64,000 nucleotides of DNA from Frigoriglobus tundricola (lineage in GTDB: Bacteria > Planctomycetota > Planctomycetia > Gemmatales > Gemmataceae), in the NCBI RefSeq assembly GCF_013128195.2, contig NZ_CP053452.2, forward strand, positions 6,138,001 through 6,202,000, written 5' to 3'. The notes beneath the pieces were generated by a model. That model saw only the letters and a program-made list of their open reading frames with translations, made no database searches and was not told the origin of the DNA. Made by a program: the position numbers and the translations under genes. Below, in pieces: positions 44,183 to 52,288 of the stretch. Each line of letters begins with the position of its first letter. Position 1 is the stretch's first letter.

Positions 44183-45601
44183 ATGACGCCTGTCCCTCAA
44201 CCGCCGGAACTCCCGAGCGACCTGCCCCCACAGGTCGTGGCGTATATCCGCATTCTTGAGGCCACGATTGCCGAACTCACCGCCCAGGTCACCGGGCTCA
44301 CCACCCGCGTCGCGGAACTCGAGGCCCGTCTCAACCAGAACTCCACCAACTCGTCCAAGCCCCCTTCGTCCGACGCCCCGCACGTGAAACCGGCCCCGCC
44401 CAAGCCGCCCTCGGGCAAGAGACGAGGCGGGCAACCGGGGCACCCCAAAGCCGAACGCACCCTGCTGCCGCCCGATGAGATCCGGGCACTTAAGCCGTCC
44501 ACGTGCCGGGACTGTGCGCACCCGTTGACCGGGGACGACCCACAACCGGCCGTTCATCAGGTCCACGAGATCCCCGTCATCACGCCTCACGTCACCGAGT
44601 ATCGGTGCCACCGGCTCCGGTGCCCGCACTGCGGCACGACGACCGCGGCGACGGTGCCGGCCGAGGCGGCGACCGGATACGGACCCCGGGCTCAGGCGGT
44701 GGCCGCGGTGCTCACCGGCTCGTGCCGCCTGGGCAAGCGCGGCACGAGCCAATTGTTCGCCGACCTGTTCGGCCTGCCCCTGAGCCCGGCGATGGTGTGC
44801 AAGCTCCAGCACCGAACCGCGGAGGCGTTGAAGCCGGTGGCCGAGGACGCCCTGATCTACACCCGCGGACAACCGGCCAACGTGGACGAGACCGGCTGGA
44901 CCCAAGGCCGCAAGCGGGCCTGGTTGTGGGTGGCCGTGACCACGTTCGTGGTGGCCTTCCTGATCCGAAAGACCCGGGGCCGAAGCGCCTTCGATGATCT
45001 GCGAGCGGGCTCGACGGCCGTCCACACGACCGACCGGTATCCGGTGTACACGCACCTTTCCAAGCACACGCGCCAGCTGTGCTGGGCGCACCTGCGTCGC
45101 GATTTCCAGGCGATGATCGACCGCGGCGGTTCCGGGACGGCGATCGGTGCGGCTCTGTTGGCGAGTTCGGACGCCTTGTTCGAGCATTGGTATCGGGTCC
45201 GGGACGGAACCCTCGCGCGGTCCACATTCCGATCGAACTACGTCCCCGAATTGCGTCACCAGATCGGCGAGCACCTGCGGACCGGGGCTGCGTGCGGCTG
45301 CGCCAAGACCGCCGCCACCTGCGGCGACCTGTTGGCCGTCGAGGCGTCGTTGTGGACGTTCGCGCGGGTCGTCGGTGTGGAACCGACCAACAACGCGGCC
45401 GAGCGCGAGGTGCGCCACGCGGTGTGCTGGCGCAAAACCAGCTTCGGGACCGACAGCGAACGCGGGAGCCGATTCGTGGAACGCATCTTGACGGTCCTCG
45501 CCTCGTGCCGCCGGCAGAACCGCAACGTATTGGCATTCCTCACCGACGCCATCCGCGCACACCGCAATGGCGAGCCGGCACCGACACTGCTCCCGGCCTA
45601 A
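44183..45601 (+). CDS. tnpC: IS66-family transposase
   Basis: 472 residues. A coiled coil (EATIAELTAQVTGLTTRVAELEARLNQ) and the NSSKPPSSDAP motif lead into a zinc-ribbon-like stretch (CRDCAHPL, CPHCG). The DDE catalytic domain follows: Asp in ANVDETGW, Asp in HTTDRYPVY and Glu in TNNAAEREVR; WAHLRRDF is a family block. Length and lack of TnpA/B fit the single-gene IS66 subgroup. Apparently intact. Confidence 0.95.
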   Translation: MTPVPQPPELPSDLPPQVVAYIRILEATIAELTAQVTGLTTRVAELEARLNQNSTNSSKPPSSDAPHVKPAPPKPPSGKRRGGQPGHPKAERTLLPPDEIRALKPSTCRDCAHPLTGDDPQPAVHQVHEIPVITPHVTEYRCHRLRCPHCGTTTAATVPAEAATGYGPRAQAVAAVLTGSCRLGKRGTSQLFADLFGLPLSPAMVCKLQHRTAEALKPVAEDALIYTRGQPANVDETGWTQGRKRAWLWVAVTTFVVAFLIRKTRGRSAFDDLRAGSTAVHTTDRYPVYTHLSKHTRQLCWAHLRRDFQAMIDRGGSGTAIGAALLASSDALFEHWYRVRDGTLARSTFRSNYVPELRHQIGEHLRTGAACGCAKTAATCGDLLAVEASLWTFARVVGVEPTNNAAEREVRHAVCWRKTSFGTDSERGSRFVERILTVLASCRRQNRNVLAFLTDAIRAHRNGEPAPTLLPA

Positions 45602-45618
45602 TCCGAATTCCCTCACGG

Positions 45619-45650
45619 CGTCGGCATATCAATTCGCTGATATGCCGACG
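45619..45650. terminator. 13-bp hairpin after the transposase
   Basis: CGTCGGCATATCA pairs with TGATATGCCGACG with a 6-nt loop, 18 nt after the stop and inside the right IS end. Probably ends or stabilises the transposase transcript. Confidence 0.65.
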
Positions 45651-45670
45651 TCTCACCTGTGAACGGCTAC

Positions 45671-45678
45671 TTCGCATG
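45671..45678. repeat. 8-bp target-site duplication, right copy
   Basis: TTCGCATG, identical to 44072-44079; the IS lies exactly between the two copies. Confidence 0.93.
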
Positions 45679-46053
45679 TATGTCCGCGAGAGGTCAAGTA
45701 TCCGAAGTTTACGGGTGAATTCGGAGCGAGCGATGCTGGTTAGGCAGCAGTCGAGTTCATCGTCAGGTATACCCTGATCGGCACAACGAGATAAGCTAAT
45801 TTTTCTGAGCCTCCTTGCGATTGGCATGGTCGCGAGTTCTTCAAGATCGTTCATCATTGACAAGCAAATCTCGCAGCTTGGTAACCAAGCCAAGCAAGCC
45901 AGACACTTCTGAATCTGCTCGGTGAGAACTGCCACATCTGGGCGTAAGAGCCCGCGCGCGAAGTGAACCGCATCCAATAGGCCGTAAGAAGTGGAAGACC
46001 ACCACTCATCCCGCGTGGCGGGCCACCACTCGCTGTCCAGCGTACACGACCGG
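45671..46053 (-). pseudogene. TIGR02996/LRR gene, middle fragment
   Basis: Open minus-strand frame reading CTLDSEWWPATRDEWWSS near 46035, then VAVLTEQIQKCLACLAWLPS, LATMPIARRLRKISLSR and FTRKLRILDLSRTYMR. ARRLRKISLSR and KLRILDLS are leucine-rich-repeat strands as found in TIGR02996-companion proteins. Its left end abuts the first IS (45671-45678 is the duplicated target) and its right end abuts the second IS near 46061. Confidence 0.72.
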
Positions 46054-46117
46054 CGAACGGCGTCATTGACAGGTAAGGTAAGTTCGATGGCATCCGTTTT
46101 CCCTGGAGGATGCCGCT

Positions 46118-46465
46118 GTGCCTGCTGTCCCTGCTGCCTCTCGCCGTGACCCGGCCGCCACCCGTCGCCGGTGGGCCGAACGACTCGAACGGTTCCGCCG
46201 GTCGGGGCAGACGATCGCTCAGTTCTGTGCCGCCGAGGGCGTCTCACCGCCGTCCTTTTATGTGTGGCGGCGAACCCTCGCGGACCACGCCCCATCACCC
46301 GTACCGGTCACTCCGACGCTCGTCCCCATCCGCCTGACCCCGTCGCCCGCCGGACCGCCGATCGAGGTGGTGTTCCCGTCGGGAACCGTCCTGCGGTTCC
46401 CGGTCGATGCCCGACCGGAGGTCATCGCCGCCCTCGTGCATGCGGTGGAGGGGCGCCCGTGCTGA
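46118..46465 (+). CDS. tnpA: IS66 accessory protein TnpA
   Basis: 115 residues. RRRWAERLERFRRSGQTIAQFCAAEGVSPPSFYVWRRTL is a helix-turn-helix of the IS66 Orf1/TnpA type, expected to bind the element ends; FPSGTVLRFP lies in its C-terminal part. The GTG start has GGAGG 9 nt upstream. The stop overlaps the tnpB start, so the genes are coupled. Confidence 0.88.
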   Translation: MPAVPAASRRDPAATRRRWAERLERFRRSGQTIAQFCAAEGVSPPSFYVWRRTLADHAPSPVPVTPTLVPIRLTPSPAGPPIEVVFPSGTVLRFPVDARPEVIAALVHAVEGRPC

Positions 46466-46836
46466 GCATTCCACCCACCACCCAGCTCTGGTACGGCGGG
46501 GCCGTCGATCTGCGCCTCGGGTTCGACGGCCTGTACCGCCACGTCCAATCCACGCTTCAGGCCGATCCCTTGAGCGGGCATCTGTTCATTTTCACCAATC
46601 GCTCGGCCAACCGGCTCAAGGCCCTGTACTGGACCCGCCACGGGCTCTGCTTGTGGTGCCAGCGACTCGAGCGCGGGCGGTACCACTTCCCCACCCCGAC
46701 CGACCGCAAACTCGAACTCACCGCCACCGAGTTCGCCATGATCCTCGACGGCATCGACTACTCGTCGGCCAAACGTTTCACCCGTTATTGTCGCCCGAAA
46801 GCGTCCGAATCCGACTTGCGCACCCGCACGTCCTGA
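46459..46836 (+). CDS. tnpB: IS66 accessory protein TnpB
   Basis: 125 residues of the IS66 Orf2 family: WYGGAVDLRLGFDGLYRHVQ, HLFIFTNRSANRLKALYW, GLCLWCQRLERGRYHFP and LELTATEFAMILDGID are all clear. GTG 46459 overlaps tnpA by 7 nt. Needed for transposition in three-gene IS66 elements, with an unclear biochemical role. It ends 13 nt before tnpC. Confidence 0.92.
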   Translation: MLSIPPTTQLWYGGAVDLRLGFDGLYRHVQSTLQADPLSGHLFIFTNRSANRLKALYWTRHGLCLWCQRLERGRYHFPTPTDRKLELTATEFAMILDGIDYSSAKRFTRYCRPKASESDLRTRTS

Positions 46837-46849
46837 CCCATCTTTCGGC

Positions 46850-48406
46850 ATGGACTCCGACGCCCCGCTGCCGACCGACGTGCTGACCCTCCAAGGGATG
46901 GTGCGTGCCCTCCAGGCCGAAAACGCCGACCTCCGCACGCAGCTCCAACGCCAGGCCGAGCAGTTCCAACGGACCATCGACGACCTGCGTGCCGAGGTCG
47001 CGGCCTTGAAGGCGAAGTTGGACCGGGCCACGACGCACCGGTTCGGCCGGCGGTCCGAACGCACACCGAAGCCACCGAAGGTCCCCGGCGACGGACCCGC
47101 GAAGCGGCGCCACGACCACGGCCGTTCGCCACTCCCGGCGCACCTCGAACGCCGCGACACGGTCCTCGATCTGACCCCCGACGAGCGCCGCTGCTCGGGC
47201 TGTGGTGGCGACCGCGTGTGCATCGGCCAGACCCAGACCGAGCAACTCGATTGCGACCCGACCCCGTACTTCGTGCGGCGCACGATCCGCAAGACGTACG
47301 CGTGCCAACAGTGCCCCCCGACGGTCCGGGCCGAGGACCGGATCCGGACCGCCACGCCGAGTACCGTCGGACCGATCGACAAGGGACTGTGTGGTCCGGG
47401 CTTGTTGGCCGAGGTTCTCGTCGGGAAGTTCCTCGACCACCTGCCGCTGCACCGCCAAGTCGCCCGGATCGGGCGCGCGGGGGTGACGGTGTCCGAGAGT
47501 ACCTTGGGCGATTGGGTGAAACAGTCCGCGGTGTTACTGACGTCGCTGTACCAGTTGATGCTCGAGCGGGTGCGCACGTGTCCGGTCCTCTGGTCCGATG
47601 ACACCCGCTCGCGGTTCGCCCAGCCCGGTGAGCGAACGATGCCGCACGGCCACTTCTGGGTGGGGATCGGAGATCCGACGGCCCCGTACACGGCGTTCCA
47701 CTTCACGACCGGTTACGACGCCGCGAGCGGACCGGACCAGTTCTTAGGCGGCTTCCGGGGCCACGTGCATGCCGATTGCCTCGCACAGTACAACGGCCTG
47801 TTCGCCGCCGGAGCCAAGCACGTCGCCTGTTGGTCCCACGCGCGCCGCAAGTTCCTCGGCGCCGGGGACCCCGGGGCCAAGGCGGTCGAACGCATCAACC
47901 GGTTGTACCACATCGAGCACACGCTTCCGGCGCCGGACTCACCGGAGCACATCGTCGCCCGTCGCGCGACGCGGCAAGCAAGGGCGCTCCCGATCCTGAA
48001 CGACCTGAAGGCGTGGCTCGACGCGGCACTCGGGACGGCGTTGCCCAAGTCGGCCCTGGGGGCCGCGATCCGGTACGTGGCGAATCACTGGGCCGCGTTC
48101 GTCCGGTACACCGAGGACGGGCGACTCTCGATCGATAATAACCTGAGCGAGCGAACGCTCCGGCTGATCGCCGTGGGTCGGAGCAATTGGAAGTTCGTGG
48201 GCAGTGCGAAGGCCGGTGCGCACGCCGCGGTTCACTTCTCGGTGGTGGGCACGTGTCGGCACTTGGGTCTCGATGCGACGGCATACCTGCGTGAGGTTCT
48301 TCCGGCCCTTCATGCGTTGGGCGAGAAGCCGACGGCGGACCAACTCGCACCTCTTCTGCCCGACGTGTGGGCGAAGCGTCAACAATCCCGACTCCTCGTC
48401 GCGTAA
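46850..48406 (+). CDS. tnpC: IS66-family transposase TnpC
   Basis: 518 residues: leucine-zipper-like coiled coil (RALQAENADLRTQLQRQAEQ), RFGRRSER, zinc-ribbon residues (CSGCGGD), then the DDE domain with Asp in PVLWSDDTRSRF, Asp in VHADCLAQYNGLF and Glu in IDNNLSERTLR. ACWSHARRKF is the family block. The C-terminal IS66 motif region (KFVGSAKAGAHAAVHFSVVG) is present. It appears intact, unlike its surroundings. Confidence 0.95.
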   Translation: MDSDAPLPTDVLTLQGMVRALQAENADLRTQLQRQAEQFQRTIDDLRAEVAALKAKLDRATTHRFGRRSERTPKPPKVPGDGPAKRRHDHGRSPLPAHLERRDTVLDLTPDERRCSGCGGDRVCIGQTQTEQLDCDPTPYFVRRTIRKTYACQQCPPTVRAEDRIRTATPSTVGPIDKGLCGPGLLAEVLVGKFLDHLPLHRQVARIGRAGVTVSESTLGDWVKQSAVLLTSLYQLMLERVRTCPVLWSDDTRSRFAQPGERTMPHGHFWVGIGDPTAPYTAFHFTTGYDAASGPDQFLGGFRGHVHADCLAQYNGLFAAGAKHVACWSHARRKFLGAGDPGAKAVERINRLYHIEHTLPAPDSPEHIVARRATRQARALPILNDLKAWLDAALGTALPKSALGAAIRYVANHWAAFVRYTEDGRLSIDNNLSERTLRLIAVGRSNWKFVGSAKAGAHAAVHFSVVGTCRHLGLDATAYLREVLPALHALGEKPTADQLAPLLPDVWAKRQQSRLLVA

Positions 48407-48449
48407 GCCCATCCCACACCGAACCCCGCCGATCCCGGCTGTCGCTCAC

Positions 48450-48697
48450 CGACCGTCTTTGGCCGGGTGTGTACTGTCCAGCCGATTCCACACACGGCCG
48501 ATCTCTTCCCACAGCCGGTTCGCTTCTTCGCTCCAGAGTTTCTCGTGAGCAGCAGCGCACTGGAGGCGGATGAATCGCGCGTAATTCTCCTGACCGTGTT
48601 CCTGAAGCCAGTCAGCGTACACCAGACGCGGCGTGTCGTCGTCCGGGTGGTCGAAGATCGCGTCGAGAAACGCGTCGGCTTCGGGGTGCATGGGCAA
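48450..48697 (-). pseudogene. TIGR02996/LRR gene, N-terminal fragment
   Basis: Starts at ATG 48697. HPDDDTPRLVYADWLQEHGQ and ARFIRLQCA are the hallmark of the TIGR02996 repeat-companion domain, abundant in Gemmata. After DSTHPAKDG the frame runs into the IS end and stops at 48446. Together with 45671-46053 and 43926-44071 the ancestral gene was 777 nt (258 residues) in one frame. The fragment might still make an 83-residue protein. Confidence 0.8.
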
Positions 48698-48712
48698 TGT
48701 CTCTTCGATCGG

Positions 48713-49498
48713 TTACATGTTGGCCGGGGCGGCGTAGGTGCGGTGCTGGCAGACGTACCGGAAGCCGATGCGTTCGTACACCGGGATGCTCTTCGGGCCG
48801 GATCGTAGCGCGGCGGTCGTACATCCGCGCAGCGCAGAATGGGCCAGCGCCGCACGCGCTACCGCCTCGCCGTAGCCCCGACCGCGGTGTGGCTCCAGCG
48901 TCGCGACGCCCCACAATACGGACGTTGTGCCGCATCGGGAATAACCCGCGGCGCACACATCGACACCACCCACCGAACCGACGAATAGCGCGATGTCCGG
49001 ATCGAGCGCGAACGCGAGCGAGGGGACCATCATGTCGGCCATGTCCGGCGGCGCCTGGAACGCGGCGGCGGTGATCGCCTTATACGCGTCCGCGTCCGCT
49101 TGAGTTTCGGCGATGCGGACCGTCAGTTCCGGACCGCCGCGAGCGGCACCCGCCGCAGAAATGTCCCTCAGCACATACGCCGATTCGTCTTCGGCCACAG
49201 TCCAGCCGCGTGTGCGGAGTTCCGCTTCCATCGGGTGCCCCGCGTCGCCTTCCACGAGAACGCCCCAGCCCTGGTCGGCGCCTGCGAAGAAGTCGCGTGC
49301 GACCGGGAGCAGTTCATCGAGTGTGGGCGCGCCGGCGTGAAGCACCGAGGCGAAATTGAACCCGGGGCCGGGCAACTCGCTCCCGGTGAGCGCGACGCCG
49401 TTCCATTCGCGGAACCGGCCGGTGCGGTAGTGCTTCAGGTACGGCGGTTCGGTCAGGCACAGCGCCGCGTGGGCGGCGTCGCGGTCCGATGGCGTCAT
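48713..49498 (-). CDS. GNAT family N-acetyltransferase
   Basis: 261 residues. The acetyl-CoA loop is visible as ATLEPHRGRGYGEAVARAAL, followed by PVYERIGFRYVCQHRTY; the N-terminal half is a second, degenerate GNAT-like domain (FREWNGVALTGSELPGPGFNF). Substrate unknown. Its ATG overlaps the TGA of the helicase gene (ATGA), so the two are translationally coupled. Confidence 0.85.
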   Translation of the reverse strand: MTPSDRDAAHAALCLTEPPYLKHYRTGRFREWNGVALTGSELPGPGFNFASVLHAGAPTLDELLPVARDFFAGADQGWGVLVEGDAGHPMEAELRTRGWTVAEDESAYVLRDISAAGAARGGPELTVRIAETQADADAYKAITAAAFQAPPDMADMMVPSLAFALDPDIALFVGSVGGVDVCAAGYSRCGTTSVLWGVATLEPHRGRGYGEAVARAALAHSALRGCTTAALRSGPKSIPVYERIGFRYVCQHRTYAAPANM

Positions 49499-51852
49499 TC
49501 CATTTCCTCCCAGACGCTACTCGACGCGCCGGCTTCTTCGAAGTATGTCAGCATCCGCTGATAAAACGGGTCGTTCGCGAGGGTCGCACTGTCGCCGATC
49601 ACGAGCAACTTGCGGCGCGCGCGGGTAAGGGCCACGTTCGTGCGCCGGGTGTCGGCCAGGAAGCCGATCTCGCCTTCGGGGTTGGAACGCACGAGCGAAA
49701 CGACGATCGCCTCTTTCTCGCGCCCCTGGAAGCCGTCCACGCTGTCGATTTCCAGGCCGGGCAGGTCTTCGAGGCGTTCGCGGAGCAGGCGCACCTGCGC
49801 CCGGTACGGCGTGATGACGCCGATCTGGTCGGCGCTCACGCCGAGGGCGAGCAGCGCGCGGACCTTCTTGACCGCGAGCGCGGCTTCCTGAACGTTTCGT
49901 CGGCTGCCGGTGTCTTCTTCGAGTTCCTCGTCGTAGCTCGCGCCGGCCGTGTCGATGAACTGGACCGGCGTTTCGGTGAGCGGGTCGCTCGTCACGCCCG
50001 GCAGGTCGCACAGCCGGTGTTCCGCGACGCTCTCGTGAGCGACCAACCGCCCATCGTAGAACTCCGCGTTCGAGAACCCCATGATCGCGGCGTGCATCCG
50101 GTGCTGCACACTCAGGAGCCGGGCCACGTCCGGACCGAAGCGTGCGATCAGCCGTTCCATCAGGCTGATGGCGAGGCCGCGTTCGGCGGCCTCGGGCGAG
50201 ATGATCGTGGGCGGGAGCTGGCAGTGGTCGCCCGCGAGGACGAGCTTGTTCGCGCGCAAGAGCGGCACCCAGGCGGCCGGTTCGGTTGATTGGCACGCCT
50301 CGTCGATCACCACCACATCGAACCGGCGCTGGCCGAGGAGCTGGCTGTCGAGGCCGGTGAGCGTGGCGCAGATGATCCGCGCGTCGTCCAGCACGCGCTC
50401 GACGGCGAGCGCTTCGAGCTTGCGCGATTCGGAGAGCAGGTCGCGGGCTTCTTTCCGCAGCGCGGCCTTCTCGCCGGGCTGGGGCTTCTCGCGCGTCCAT
50501 TTGTCGGCTTGGCGGAACAGCGTGAACGCTTCCCGGGCCACTTTCCGGGCCTGGCGGGCGTCGGGGTGCTTTTCCGCGAGGATGTCGATCGCCCGTTCGC
50601 GCAGTTCCGGCACGATGCGGGCGGGGTGACCGAGTCGCACGGGAAGCTCGCCCGCCGCGAGCAACTTTTCGAGCAGGTTATCGACCGCGTGGTTGCTCGG
50701 CGCGCACGCGAGGACCGTGTCGCGCCGCGCGACCGCTTCGCGAATGAACTCGACGACGGTGGTCGTTTTGCCCGTGCCGGGCGGGCCGTGGATGATGGCG
50801 AAGTCCTTCGCCGCGAGAGCGAATTCGACCGCGGCCCGTTGGGGTGCATTCAAGGCGAGCGGGGGGCGTAAGCCCCCCGAGGAACCCGAAGCCTCGGCGC
50901 TGGAACCCGAAGCTTCGGTGTCTGGTTCCGAAACCTGTTCGGTGTTGGAGCCAGAAAACTCGGCGCTGGAACTCGAAACCTCATCTGTGCTTCCCGTTCG
51001 ATCAGCGCTTTCGTTTTGATCGACTCCGGGACTGCCCGGAGCGTTGGGAATACTCGGGGGGCTTACGCCCCCCGCTCGCCGAGCGGAGGGGCGTTGTACA
51101 GGTTCCGTAAATTCGGGTGCGCGTTCCCCCAACAGCACTTCCCGCAGTGCCGCGAGCCAATCCCCCGCCGCACTGGCGGCGCGGCGGAGCGCGTCCTGCT
51201 GGCGCAGGCGCGAGACTTCGTCCGGCGAGAGGTCGAGCCGCCACACCGCTTCATCGGGTAGTTCGTCGTCGGGCGGGTCGATGGCGACGCCGATGGTCGC
51301 GGTGCCGCGGTCGTAGATGACGCCGCGGAACGACGGCACCCGCCGGTTCACGTTCGTCTGGTTCAGCACCACGGGCGAACCCGGCCCCAGGCGGCTGGGC
51401 GGAAGCGGCGTACCAAGCGTTTTGCGACTGAAAGTGAGGAGCAAACGTCCGCCCAGGCCGAATTCGGAGTCGCGGAGGGCCAGCGCCGTGAGCGTGGTTC
51501 CGTCACCGACCGGTGACCCTTCTTCGGCCTGCGCCCGCCGGCGGGCCTCTTCTTGTTCCGCTTTCGCTTCGAGGTCGAGCAGTCGGGACAGGTTGCCGAA
51601 ATGGTCCGCGTCGGTGAAGTCGCCCTTGCCCGCGAAGCGGACCCGGACCGGTTTGTCCTGGAGCGTGGCGCCGTCCAGCGCGTTCACGATCGCGGCGGCC
51701 TTCGCGTCCGGCACCTCGACGGTCGCGCCGCGGCCCACGAACGCGATTTTGCCGATGTGCTTGCTGTCGATCTTCCCGCCGGTGCAGACAAATGAGAGGA
51801 CGACGCCGGCCGAACACCGCGGCGGGACCGGATCGATGTGAATGAGGGCCAT
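49495..51852 (-). CDS. UPF1/IGHMBP2-like superfamily 1 helicase
   Basis: 785 residues. Motifs in order: Walker A IHGPPGTGKTTTVVEF near 355, motif II VVIDEACQST near 514, motif III LAGDHCQLPPTII, motif V SVDGFQGREKEAIVVSLVRSN and motif VI TRARRKLLVIGD. The N-terminal 240 residues form the beta-barrel/1B part. Residues about 257-334 are a low-complexity Ser/Glu-rich insert (EFSGSNTEQVSEPDTEASG) bounded by GGGGGGC palindromes. It should unwind DNA or RNA 5'-3'. The stop overlaps the GNAT start. Confidence 0.92.
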   Translation of the reverse strand: MALIHIDPVPPRCSAGVVLSFVCTGGKIDSKHIGKIAFVGRGATVEVPDAKAAAIVNALDGATLQDKPVRVRFAGKGDFTDADHFGNLSRLLDLEAKAEQEEARRRAQAEEGSPVGDGTTLTALALRDSEFGLGGRLLLTFSRKTLGTPLPPSRLGPGSPVVLNQTNVNRRVPSFRGVIYDRGTATIGVAIDPPDDELPDEAVWRLDLSPDEVSRLRQQDALRRAASAAGDWLAALREVLLGERAPEFTEPVQRPSARRAGGVSPPSIPNAPGSPGVDQNESADRTGSTDEVSSSSAEFSGSNTEQVSEPDTEASGSSAEASGSSGGLRPPLALNAPQRAAVEFALAAKDFAIIHGPPGTGKTTTVVEFIREAVARRDTVLACAPSNHAVDNLLEKLLAAGELPVRLGHPARIVPELRERAIDILAEKHPDARQARKVAREAFTLFRQADKWTREKPQPGEKAALRKEARDLLSESRKLEALAVERVLDDARIICATLTGLDSQLLGQRRFDVVVIDEACQSTEPAAWVPLLRANKLVLAGDHCQLPPTIISPEAAERGLAISLMERLIARFGPDVARLLSVQHRMHAAIMGFSNAEFYDGRLVAHESVAEHRLCDLPGVTSDPLTETPVQFIDTAGASYDEELEEDTGSRRNVQEAALAVKKVRALLALGVSADQIGVITPYRAQVRLLRERLEDLPGLEIDSVDGFQGREKEAIVVSLVRSNPEGEIGFLADTRRTNVALTRARRKLLVIGDSATLANDPFYQRMLTYFEEAGASSSVWEEME
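50860..50879. repeat. GGGGGGC palindrome, copy inside the helicase gene
   Basis: CGGGGGGC-GTAA-GCCCCCCG, preceded by GGCGAG; reads SGGLRPPLA on the coding strand. Confidence 0.88.
51055..51074. repeat. GGGGGGC palindrome, inverted copy inside the helicase gene
   Basis: CGGGGGGC-TTAC-GCCCCCCG followed by CTCGCC, the reverse complement of the copy at 50860; reads ARRAGGVSPP on the coding strand. The 175 nt between the two copies encode the Ser/Glu-rich insert. Confidence 0.88.
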
Positions 51853-51987
51853 ATACGGAACCGGCTCGTGACGCGGAGTGATCTCGCGTCATGATACCAG
51901 CCCGCGTGCAATGTGTGGGCGTGTCGAACGGAGTCCGCAACCGTCGAGCCCGGGCTCGATGGTCGCGGGTGTGTTGGTACCGGCGGG

Positions 51988-52212
51988 TCAGGGGGTCGAA
52001 CTCTTCAACCCGAGGGCGACGTGCCGCCAGTGCCGGCTCTGGTTCGTCCGGTACCGCGCGAGCGCCTCATCGTGGGTGCCGCCGTGCGCCTCGCCGGTTT
52101 CGACGAAAACCGGATCGGCCTCCCGCGCCGGCGTGTCGCTGGAGCGGGCGAAGCCCCAGACGCACAGGCCGCTCGCTATCATCGCCGTGACCGTCAATCG
52201 GCGCAAAGTCAT
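51988..52212 (-). CDS. Small exported protein, 74 residues
   Basis: Starts MTLRRLTVTAMIASGLCVWG, a plausible signal peptide, followed by a short hydrophilic chain (HGGTHDEALARYRTNQSRHW). Codon use is ordinary. I recognise no family and the start is not supported by a clear ribosome site. Confidence 0.45.
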   Translation of the reverse strand: MTLRRLTVTAMIASGLCVWGFARSSDTPAREADPVFVETGEAHGGTHDEALARYRTNQSRHWRHVALGLKSSTP

Positions 52213-52288
52213 TCGCACGCCCTCACCGCATCTTAGCATGGTGGCGGAGAGATAACGTCGCGCGCGGCGGAAGTCAACGGGCTACCAC

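Larger units (their letters stand above)
44080..45670 (+). mobile_element. IS66-family insertion sequence, single-transposase type (1591 bp)
   Basis: Left end GTAACCGTTCACAGG (44080-44094) and right end, read inward, GTAGCCGTTCACAGG (45670-45656) match at 14 of 15 positions. Exact 8-bp direct duplications TTCGCATG flank it. It holds one transposase and no TnpA/TnpB accessory genes. The perfect duplication and matched ends suggest a recent insertion. Confidence 0.94.
46062..48449 (+). mobile_element. IS66-family insertion sequence with tnpA-tnpB-tnpC (boundaries inferred)
   Basis: Three genes in IS66 order. Ends are inferred: left GTCATTGACAG (46062-46072) and right, read inward, GTGAGCGACAG (48449-48439) match at 8 of 11 positions. 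The 8-bp flanks CGAACGGC (46054-46061) and CGACCGTC (48450-48457) match at 6 of 8. Removing the element with one flank restores the host frame. The diverged ends and flanks suggest an older insertion than the neighbouring IS66. Confidence 0.75.

Noticed and set aside
46065..46080. GTAAGG at 46073 as the left end of the second IS66
   Set aside because: It looks like an IS66 tip, but its 8-bp flank has no match at the right end, while the end at 46062 gives a 6 of 8 flank match and restores the host frame.
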